Notes under the pieces: generated by a model | Databases searched by the model: none | Told to the model about the DNA's origin: nothing | What the model saw: the letters and a program-made list of their open reading frames with translations, nothing else | Source of the DNA: an uncultured bacterium | GTDB taxonomy: Bacteria > Actinomycetota > Coriobacteriia > Coriobacteriales > Coriobacteriaceae | Reading direction: 5' to 3' | NCBI GenBank assembly: GCA_905216045.1 | Contig: CAJMSL010000040.1 | Location: forward strand, 1-13,450 | DNA: 13,450 bases | Made by a program: the position numbers and the translations under genes | Shown here: piece after piece, positions 7,385 to 13,450 of the stretch | How the letters are laid out: every line of letters begins with the position of its first letter | Position numbering within the stretch: position 1 is the stretch's first letter

Positions 7385-8043
7385 TGATCGATAAGGATAA
7401 ATTAATCTCGCTTCTTATTTCAAAAGAAATTCCGGTAAAAAAGACCCAGAGATACAAAACTATCGGCTATCGAATAAAGCTCGAAAGTGGAACAGCCGTA
7501 TATGTCTACGACAGCGGCGGCTTCTTTTGTCAAGGAAATAACGCTGATCAGGTCCGAAAAGCCATCGAACATGAAATCATTGATGAACCAAACAAGAAAG
7601 TTTTCGTTGTTTACGGCCACGATAAAACCGCACGAAACCAACTCCAACGTCTTCTCGAAGAGCTAAATCTCGAGCCTATTTTTCTCGATAACCAGCCTAT
7701 AGGGGGCCGGACAGTAATCGAACAACTAATGGAATACATCCCTTGCGCTAATTACGGGATAGTACTTATGACCCCGGACGATATAGGCTATCCAAAGAAT
7801 GAACAGGATCGACCGCAGCCAAGAGCTCGCCAGAACGTAGTTTTGGAGCTTGGGATGCTACTGATGAAATTCGGCAGGTCTAGGACCGCGATCCTTCTCA
7901 AAGAAGCCGACCCGCCAATAGAAAAACCGTCCGATATAAACGGCATCTTATATCTCCCTTACAAGGATGACGTTTTTGAGATAAAGCAGAAACTAATACG
8001 GGAAATGAACAGCAAGGGGTATGAAATGGAGCAATCGAAATGA
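7384..8043 (+). CDS. TIR-like protein of the CAP12/Pycsar effector family, with TBP-like N-terminal domain
   Basis: 219 residues. The C-terminal domain, about 71-205, carries the hallmarks of the TIR-like family (Pfam PF10137) used as effectors in CBASS and Pycsar anti-phage systems: strand 1 VFVVYGHD (73-80), IGGRTVIEQLMEY (106-118), GIVLMTPDDIGYP (125-137), RQNVVLELGMLL (149-160) with the probable catalytic Glu155, FGRSRTAILLK, and DINGILYL. Characterised members cleave NAD+ once triggered, causing abortive infection. The N-terminal 65 residues (GTAVYVYDSGGFFCQG at 36-51) resemble the small TBP-like module found at the start of RNase HIII, perhaps a nucleic-acid or ligand-binding part. It starts in a TAATG overlap with the membrane-protein gene and ends four bases into the next gene. 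No nucleotide cyclase is nearby, so the trigger is unknown. Confidence 0.88.
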   Translation: MIDKDKLISLLISKEIPVKKTQRYKTIGYRIKLESGTAVYVYDSGGFFCQGNNADQVRKAIEHEIIDEPNKKVFVVYGHDKTARNQLQRLLEELNLEPIFLDNQPIGGRTVIEQLMEYIPCANYGIVLMTPDDIGYPKNEQDRPQPRARQNVVLELGMLLMKFGRSRTAILLKEADPPIEKPSDINGILYLPYKDDVFEIKQKLIREMNSKGYEMEQSK

Positions 8044-9515
8044 AAGCGCTGCAATGCGAGCTCTGCGGTAGCACAGAGATAATCAAAGATGGAGACTTTT
8101 TCGTCTGTCAAAGCTGCGGAATGAAATACACGCTTGAAACCGCAAAGAAAATGATGGTCGAAGGTGTTGTCCAAGTCGAAGGCACAGTGAAAACAGACCG
8201 CACTGAAGATGTCGATCGATATCTCGCCCTGGCCAGAACCGCTCAAAAAGCAGATAACAACGCTGATGCTGAAAAATATGCCTCCATGGCCCTCGAGATT
8301 GATCTTAAGAACGCCGAGGCATGGTCGATAAAGGCAAAAGCGATAGACTGGCAGCTCACGTTTGACAACGATCGCTTGTCGGAATCAAATGCAGCATGCA
8401 TTAATATGCTAAAGCTGCTAAATCGAGCCCCATCAGATTTTGATGAGATAAACTCAGCGCTAAACATAGCGATAGGTTTCATTGAGCATTTGCGAGCTAT
8501 CGCAAACTCTGAGATAGACTATTTCTGCCAGAAACTTGCAAATCTACCGAATTCGAAGAATCTAGAGTTAATTCAATCGGGGCTCATTCGTCACCTACAG
8601 TCGCGTGAACTCCAATGGAAAAATATAGAGGCCGTGTGCGAATTACAAACGGCTGCCGTAAAGAGGCTCGGCAAAGAGCAGGGGGAGAGTGCCGAGATAC
8701 CCGAGAATATCGAAGAGCTCCTCGACGCCTTTACCGAAGACCTTTCCGGTCTTGCAGCGCGCAACATTTCATCAATGTATTACAATGCTGCAATCACGAT
8801 CCTAAACTCTGCGGTCAACGGCTGCTCCACATGGTCGGAACGGTGGAACAAGGTCCGTGTATTTGATTACTACGGGACAGGTGATTTCGACTATGACAAC
8901 GAAGAAGAAGCTCTTAATCTATGCATAAATGCGTATGATAGTTGCATAGAAGCGACTCGCTTAGCTATCGACCTCTTTGACAATAAAGTCACCAAACAAG
9001 GCACTGCCACAGACGAGATGCTCTTAAGATGCTGGGGCATATTGTGCACTCTCGAGGAGCTATGTATCAAAGTTCGAACAAATCGCCGATACTACAGCCA
9101 GTACTCCAGCGGGCAAATAACAAACGACGGCTTTTTCCTTGGCGATGAGGCAAAACAGCTTCGGAGAGAACAGTTAGAGAAGGACATGGCAAAGCGTGAC
9201 GAATACGACCCCGAGAAGAAGAAGGAACGTGAGCGCGCTGAAAAAGAAGCAGAGCTCCAAGCCAAATATTGGTTAGATAATCCTGTTAAAAAGTCGCAAA
9301 AACAAGCGCTCGAAGATGAATTTGACCGTTTGGGGAACGAACTTCGAGAGCTTAAGAGCAGACGTTCCTTCTTCAGTCCATTCGAATTCAAAGCGAAACG
9401 AGAATGTGACGCAAAAATAGAACAGGCTCGCGCGCGCAGGCGGGAAATCAAAGACTCTTTGAAGGCCTTAGACAATGAACTCACGGCGTACGTGTCGAAC
9501 GAAATTGAATCGTAA
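8040..9515 (+). CDS. Zinc-ribbon/TPR protein with C-terminal coiled coil, last gene of the cassette
   Basis: 491 residues. The N-terminal zinc ribbon has Cys6, Cys9, Cys23 and Cys26 (CELCG, CQSCG) followed by the family-typical KYTLETAKKMM. A TPR-like helical repeat lies at about 57-106 (RYLALARTAQKADNNADAEKYASMALE). The central 110-360 region is helical with no motif I recognise. A highly charged coiled coil fills about 365-485 (KKKERERAEKEAELQ, then ELRELKSRR). No signal peptide or membrane segment is visible. ATG overlaps the TIR stop (ATGA at 8040-8043), with TGGAG about nine bases upstream. Proteins of this build often accompany YdjI-like SPFH proteins, with which they share a zinc ribbon. 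An adaptor or assembly role is inferred from the TPR and coiled coil, not shown. Confidence 0.82.
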   Translation: MKALQCELCGSTEIIKDGDFFVCQSCGMKYTLETAKKMMVEGVVQVEGTVKTDRTEDVDRYLALARTAQKADNNADAEKYASMALEIDLKNAEAWSIKAKAIDWQLTFDNDRLSESNAACINMLKLLNRAPSDFDEINSALNIAIGFIEHLRAIANSEIDYFCQKLANLPNSKNLELIQSGLIRHLQSRELQWKNIEAVCELQTAAVKRLGKEQGESAEIPENIEELLDAFTEDLSGLAARNISSMYYNAAITILNSAVNGCSTWSERWNKVRVFDYYGTGDFDYDNEEEALNLCINAYDSCIEATRLAIDLFDNKVTKQGTATDEMLLRCWGILCTLEELCIKVRTNRRYYSQYSSGQITNDGFFLGDEAKQLRREQLEKDMAKRDEYDPEKKKERERAEKEAELQAKYWLDNPVKKSQKQALEDEFDRLGNELRELKSRRSFFSPFEFKAKRECDAKIEQARARRREIKDSLKALDNELTAYVSNEIES

Positions 9516-9540
9516 TCTCATCTGCTTGATACGAGAGTCC

Positions 9541-9620
9541 ATTGGGAGGCCTCAAAGGCACTTCAATGGGACAAGAGCAGCTTCGCGCTGTAAAGGAATA
9601 GTTGGCAAGCCCTTTGAGCG
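9541..9620. repeat. Imperfect inverted repeat between convergent genes
   Basis: CTCAAAGG at 9551-9558 and CCTTTGAG at 9611-9618 are perfect inverted halves, extended imperfectly by GGG-GGC on the left and CGCCC on the right. A weaker inner pair, TCCATTG and CAATGGGA, lies nearby. The position between the cassette stop and the fic stop suggests a shared terminator region, but there is no T-run after the stems. No small gene is seen here. Confidence 0.3.
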
Positions 9621-9642
9621 CCCATTCGTTTAACAACCGAGC

Positions 9643-10884
9643 TCACTCTAGTCCGAGCAGATTAAGTCCCGCCTCCGTCATCCTGCACACGAGCGGCCTT
9701 GCGGATACCTTTTCTAAATATCCGGCAGCGATTAGGCTCGACAATGACCTACTCGCTGTCGGCTTTGTCACATCGAGATAGCCCGACACACCATCAAGCG
9801 TAGATTCGCCAAAGGCACCGAAGATATGCATCTGCGCCGCATAAAACAGAATATCTTTTGCCCTTTCGGTAAACGTATCGTCGAGTTCATCGATTGCCCG
9901 CTTAAGATCATCGAGTTGTACGCGCTTTTCGGCCAAATCGCCCAGAACGGCATCTTGCGCTTGCTCGACCAAATCAAGAATCATTGCAACAAACGGAGTA
10001 GCCTCGCTGCCGTTAAGGGGCCTCTCCACCACGTCAAACGCCTTGTAATATGCGGTTTTATTCTCAGCAATCGTCCTGGAGAGCGACAACACCGTGGGCT
10101 GCGACAACGTCTCGTTCAGGCTCAACGCGAGAAGATATCTCCCCGTTCTCCCGTTACCGTCATAGAAGGGGTGAATGTACTCAAAGAGAAAATGGCAGAT
10201 TGAGGCTGCATAGAGACTTGGGACATCTTCGCGATTGCCCAACTCTATCATCTTGCCAAGAAGGACAATGATTTCGGGCTCCGAGGAAACACCCTGATGG
10301 AGAATCTTGCCCCGACTGTTCTCAATCACAACGGGACCCAAACGGAACATCTTGCCATCCGGACGGTCCTTCGGGTCAAGCACGCCCTTAGTGACGGCAT
10401 CGAAAATCTCGCGGATATCCTCGGGTTAGCCGGGACGACTTGAACCATCCACCAGCTGAAGATAGAGGCGAGCAAATTCAATAAAAGGAGTGTGCTCCTT
10501 TTCGGCGGCACCGCATAGTTCGGCCGCGGCATCCACCGCAGACTCCAGCGCCGCTTCAATCTGGCGCCGTGTGCTGTGCACACCCTCCATCTCGTTGCTG
10601 AAAACAACCTCCTCAAGCACCAGCGAACGAATCGAGGCCCCCAAAGCCACATAAGGCAAGCTGTTCCACAGGTTGGAAATCTTTCGCTCTTTTCTGAGGA
10701 TCCGCTCGCTAGCAACGGACAGGCTCAAAGGAACACAAGCGAACAGTTCACCATGCTCAAGGTAAATTCCAGTCCGCACCGTGCCGTCGGCAGTAAGGCG
10801 CTCGCGCAGCAGCTCGTCATGGCAAGCATAACGATCGGAGCTTGAATCTGCATAAAAGAGTTTTTCGAGCGTCTTGTACGTCAT
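9643..10884 (-). pseudogene. Fic-family AMPylase gene interrupted by an in-frame TAA
   Basis: Fic enzymes transfer AMP to target proteins. Read through, the frame has 413 codons in the layout of a class II Fic protein. The N-terminal inhibitory helix motif (S/T)xxxE(G/N) is seen as SNEMEG at residues 96-101. The catalytic loop HPFYDGNGRTGR is intact at 238-249. A winged-helix segment (LDVTKPTASRSL) occupies about 359-413. Codon 153 (10428-10426) is TAA, between RPG and PEDIREIFDAVTKG; both sides are in the same frame, so this is a nonsense change and not a frameshift. The first piece would stop before the catalytic loop. The second could start at a GTG at 10383 and keep the catalytic loop without the inhibitory helix. 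The start at 10884 has AAAGGAG ten bases upstream. It is convergent with the cassette. Confidence 0.88.
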
Positions 10885-10927
10885 CGCTTCATCGCTCCTT
10901 TGAAATCAAATAGCTTAATCGTCTTTC

Positions 10928-10956
10928 ATTATTTCGAATTAATCCGATATTTGCAA
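10928..10956 (-). promoter_or_regulatory. Likely promoter of the fic gene
   Basis: On the minus strand TTGCAA (10956-10951) and AATAAT (10933-10928) are separated by exactly 17 bases, about 45 bases before the fic start, within an A+T-rich stretch. Confidence 0.45.
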
Positions 10957-11068
10957 TTAAGACTCAAGAAATGCATTGTCTAATTTCAGAATTTGAAGTA
11001 TTGGGAATTAAGGTTTCCTTATCTACATAGCGGGCTAATTTCAAACCTCAGTAGAGCTTTATGCAAGA

Positions 11069-11110
11069 GGCGCGCTGCCTGCATCAATAGCAGGCAGCGC
11101 GCCTTCTTCT
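11069..11110 (+). terminator. GC-rich hairpin with T-rich tail, head of repeat copy B
   Basis: GGCGCGCTGCCTG (11069-11081) pairs perfectly with CAGGCAGCGCGCC (11091-11103) around a nine-base loop, followed by TTCTTCT. As a plus-strand terminator it has no plus-strand gene nearby to serve; on the minus strand it lies past the antiporter stop and could act there, though the tail on that side is less T-rich. Confidence 0.5.
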
Positions 11111-11226
11111 GTTCGAAAAGGAAACTGCATCCCAGATTTTCGGCTCAGAATGGGGTGCACTTTCCAAAGGGCCTTGTTCCGGAAAACGTGTCCCATTCCG
11201 AGCCTTCAAACCGGAATGTACTTTCC
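11069..11226 (+). repeat. Intergenic structured repeat, copy B
   Basis: Same build and orientation as 4298-4456. A hairpin (11069-11103) is followed by boxes at 11120-11133 forward, 11152-11165 reverse, 11181-11194 forward and 11213-11226 reverse, with starts 32, 29 and 32 bases apart. The two copies share TTCTGTT followed shortly by GGAAACTGC, and the overall length (158 against 159 bases), but differ at many positions, so they are old or fast-changing copies. No gene is seen between the fic start and the antiporter stop. Confidence 0.7.
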
Positions 11227-11271
11227 GCCAGAGGCTTCATCCGTCCCTGGTCTCTCCGAAGGGCTGCCTCG

Positions 11272-12834
11272 CTACTTGCCGTCGTCGTCCTCGGCTTCTT
11301 CTCTTGCATAGAGCTCCAGCATGCGGCGGCGGTATTCGCGCACGGCGAGCTTGGCGCGCTCCAGGCGGCGACGCTCGCGCGGGGTCAGCTCGGACGGGTC
11401 GACCTCGTCCCCAAAGGTCTTATCGGCAAGAAGATGCGCCGCGTCCACGATGCGGGCATCGATGTGGCCGCTCGCCGCCTCGGCGGAAAGACGCTCGGCA
11501 ATCGTATCGAGCGTAGGCAGGCCCTCGAATACGCGACCATGGCCATGCGAAGTCAGCAGCTCATGCTCGCGCGCGAGCAAGCTCGCTAGGTCGTGATGGG
11601 CGCGCAGGATGTCGAGCGCATCGGATGGATGCTCGGCAACCTCTGCCACGGCGGCAACCGGCGCAGCATCCACCACGCGGTAGAAGAGCTGCGCGAGCAG
11701 CGGCATCAAGAACACCGTGATGGCGCCGGCGGCAACCATAACCGACGCGATGTCTTGCGACAGCGCGCCCGCGTTGACGGCAACGCTCGTAACGGCAACG
11801 ATGATCGGTAGCGCCGTGGTGCAGTACAGGGCCACGGTAATGCGGCCATACGCCGACACATCGCGCGTCGCGGGACAAATGCCCATAGAGATGAGAATGG
11901 GCACGGCACGAATAATCAGCAACGCCACGATAAAACCCGCGAGCAAGCCCGGGCGCGACACCACGGCCGTCAGGTCGATCTTTGCGCCCGATACGGTAAA
12001 GAACACCGGAATCAAAAAGCCGTAGGCCAGGCCGTCGAGCTTGGTCTCGAGCGTATGGTTACCCTCGGGGATGATATAGCGCAGGACAAAGCCGGCGGCA
12101 AAAGAACCCAACACGATGTCGAGGTCAAAGATGGCCGAGACCGCCACGAGCGTGACCAGGATGAGCACCGTCAGGCGCACGAAGGTCTGCGACGTGGTGT
12201 CGGCGCGTTCCTCGACAAACGAAAAGAAGCGGCTGCCGACGCGCCTGGAACGACTTGGAACCGCGGCCAGCAGCACGCAGACCACAGCAAACAGGCCAAG
12301 AATTACAAGCGTCTGGATGCCGGTGCGGGCAGACAGCAGCACCGACATGGCGAGCACGGGACCGAGCTCGCCCCAAGTGCCATACGCGAGAATCGAGTCG
12401 CCCACACGCGTGCCGGTGAGCGAGCGCTCGCGCATGATGGGCACAAGCGTACCGAGCGCCGTGGAAGTAAGGGCAAGCGTCACGGCGATACCGTCGAAAT
12501 GACTGACCGAGAACCACGGGGTAAAGCGCACGGCAAGCCAGGCGATACCAAACGTGACGACCCATGTCGCCAAGCCGTAGCGCCCCTCCACACCCGTGAT
12601 GCTCTTGGGGTCGATCTCAAAGCCGGCAAGCAGGAACAAAAAGGCCAGGCCGAGCTCGGACACGAGCGAGACCTCGGCATCTACATGGATAATGTCGAGC
12701 ATATGGGGTCCCAGCACCGCGCCGAACACGAGCAAAAAGACCGTCTCGGGAACGGGTTTCCCGGGAATCGCCGAGGCGATGAAGGGGCTTGCAAAGGCCA
12801 CGAGCGCGATGATGGCGAGTGAAACGAATGCCAT
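11272..12834 (-). CDS. CPA2-type cation:proton antiporter
   Basis: A 520-residue integral membrane protein of the monovalent cation:proton antiporter-2 family (Kef/NapA-like), exchanging Na+ or K+ for H+. About 12-13 hydrophobic segments fill residues 1-395. Family sequence includes ELGLAFLFLLAGFEIDP (60-76) and the core LTSTALGTLVPIMRERSLTG (122-141). Where KefC-type proteins have an Asp in their QD pair, this protein reads YGTWGELGP with Glu156. The C-terminal 125 residues are soluble and helical, ending in a charged tail (RRMLELYAREEAEDDDGK). There is no Rossmann TrkA-N domain, unlike KefB/C, so nucleotide gating is not expected. The start at 12834 has GAAAGG about eight bases upstream. 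It is divergent from purL across 183 bases. Confidence 0.88.
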   Translation of the reverse strand: MAFVSLAIIALVAFASPFIASAIPGKPVPETVFLLVFGAVLGPHMLDIIHVDAEVSLVSELGLAFLFLLAGFEIDPKSITGVEGRYGLATWVVTFGIAWLAVRFTPWFSVSHFDGIAVTLALTSTALGTLVPIMRERSLTGTRVGDSILAYGTWGELGPVLAMSVLLSARTGIQTLVILGLFAVVCVLLAAVPSRSRRVGSRFFSFVEERADTTSQTFVRLTVLILVTLVAVSAIFDLDIVLGSFAAGFVLRYIIPEGNHTLETKLDGLAYGFLIPVFFTVSGAKIDLTAVVSRPGLLAGFIVALLIIRAVPILISMGICPATRDVSAYGRITVALYCTTALPIIVAVTSVAVNAGALSQDIASVMVAAGAITVFLMPLLAQLFYRVVDAAPVAAVAEVAEHPSDALDILRAHHDLASLLAREHELLTSHGHGRVFEGLPTLDTIAERLSAEAASGHIDARIVDAAHLLADKTFGDEVDPSELTPRERRRLERAKLAVREYRRRMLELYAREEAEDDDGK

Positions 12835-12903
12835 GTGATGCCTTTCTCTTGTTTGCGCTTCACTGTAGCACCCTCGCCGTCCTCAACGCGCCGCGAGCTG
12901 TCG

Positions 12904-12927
12904 TATCATAGTGACGTTTACAAACAT
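12904..12927. promoter_or_regulatory. Possible divergent promoter/operator between antiporter and purL
   Basis: TATCAT on plus (12904-12909) and TATGAT on minus (12910-12905) overlap as -10-like hexamers facing the two divergent genes. A near-palindrome, ACGTTTACAAACAT, lies at 12914-12927. No good -35 accompanies either hexamer, so the call is tentative. Confidence 0.25.
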
Positions 12928-13017
12928 GTGGCTCAAGGCGACCCGAGGCTTGCCCCGTAAACCGACCGCTGCCGCATACCGTACCGTACGCCCAACCGAT
13001 CAGGAAGGCAGGAACCA

Positions 13018-13450
13018 ATGGTCTCTCGTATCTACGTGGAGAAGAAACCCGGGTTCGACGTCGAGGCTCAGCAGCTCAAGGGCGAGCTGACCGAAATTCT
13101 CGGCATCAAGGGCATCGAGGCCCTGAGGATCATCAATCGCTACGACGTCGAGGGCATCGACGAGGAGCTTTTCCGCTCCTGCGTGCCGACCGTCTTTAGC
13201 GAGCCCCAGGTCGATGTGACCTACGACGAACTCCCCGCAAGCGATGGCGCCGTCTTTGCCGTCGAATTCCTGCCTGGCCAGTTTGACCAGCGCGCCGACT
13301 CCGCCAGCGAGTGCGTGCAGCTCATCAGCCAGGGCGAGCGCCCCGCCGTGCGCTCCGCCAAGGTCTATATGAACTCGGGCACTCTGGACGCAGCCGCCAT
13401 CGAGGCCATCAAGCACTCCGTGGAGCCCACCGTCGCGGCGCGCATCGCCA
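13018..13450 (+). CDS. purL: Phosphoribosylformylglycinamidine synthase, N-terminal part
   Basis: Enzyme of purine synthesis that converts FGAR, ATP and glutamine to FGAM. The N-terminus RIYVEKKPGFDVEAQQL, followed by LGIKGIEALRIINRYDVEGI, is that of the large single-chain FGAM synthases seen in clostridia and Coriobacteriia, whose N-terminal part corresponds to the separate PurS subunit of other bacteria. Only 144 codons are in the window; the ATP-binding and glutaminase parts would lie beyond the right edge. The start is supported by AGGAAGG at 13002-13008 and a second AGGA nearer the ATG. The identification rests on memory of the family's N-terminal sequence. Confidence 0.9.
   Translation, partial: MVSRIYVEKKPGFDVEAQQLKGELTEILGIKGIEALRIINRYDVEGIDEELFRSCVPTVFSEPQVDVTYDELPASDGAVFAVEFLPGQFDQRADSASECVQLISQGERPAVRSAKVYMNSGTLDAAAIEAIKHSVEPTVAARIA

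Noticed and set aside
10383..10884. A frameshift or two separate genes in the fic region
   Set aside because: Reading codons across 10440-10381 shows both halves in one frame, divided only by a TAA; the halves complete one Fic protein.
10993..11589. A 198-codon plus-strand frame over repeat B and the antiporter tail
   Set aside because: It runs through the structured repeat and then the antisense of the antiporter, has no ribosome site and no recognisable domain.
12055..12822. A 255-codon plus-strand frame opposite the antiporter
   Set aside because: Extremely Arg/His/Asp/Gly-rich, with no motif; it mirrors the membrane-protein codons on the other strand.

Overview
The window looks like chromosome from a high-GC, Gram-positive gut actinobacterium, most likely a Coriobacteriia member such as Collinsella. 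I infer this from codon use, the amino-acid and purine biosynthesis genes, and the style of the intergenic elements; no rRNA or other taxonomic marker is present. Both ends cut through genes.

Layout. (1) 1-1768, minus strand: the 5' part of a branched-chain amino acid-type ABC transporter binding lipoprotein, preceded by a decayed second copy of the same gene that has lost its start and its middle. (2) 1943-4250, plus strand: homoserine dehydrogenase (hom) with a strong terminator, then a short-chain dehydrogenase whose sequence recalls BaiA-type bile-acid hydroxysteroid dehydrogenases. (3) 4652-9515, plus strand: five tightly packed genes, visibly richer in A+T than the flanks. They encode an FHA-domain protein, a YdjI-like SPFH protein with a zinc ribbon, a four-helix membrane protein, a TIR-like protein of the CAP12/Pycsar effector family, and a zinc-ribbon/TPR/coiled-coil protein. 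Start and stop codons overlap between the last four. (4) 9643-10884, minus strand: a Fic-family gene broken by one in-frame TAA. (5) 11272-12834, minus strand: a CPA2-type cation:proton antiporter. (6) 13018-end, plus strand: the start of purL, divergent from the antiporter.

The five-gene cassette is the most interesting part. An SPFH membrane scaffold, a membrane protein, a phosphothreonine-reading FHA domain and a probable NAD-cleaving TIR effector in one operon suggest a membrane-stress or phage-sensing system that triggers a suicide-type response. This is inference: no cyclic-nucleotide synthase, kinase or PspA is visible in the window.

The cassette and the broken fic gene are bracketed by two same-orientation copies of a 158-159 base intergenic element (4298-4456 and 11069-11226). 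Each copy is a GC-rich hairpin followed by four alternating 14-base boxes at 29-32 base steps. Compensatory changes between the hairpins support a structured element. The copies mark the island's edges or belong to a dispersed genomic repeat family.
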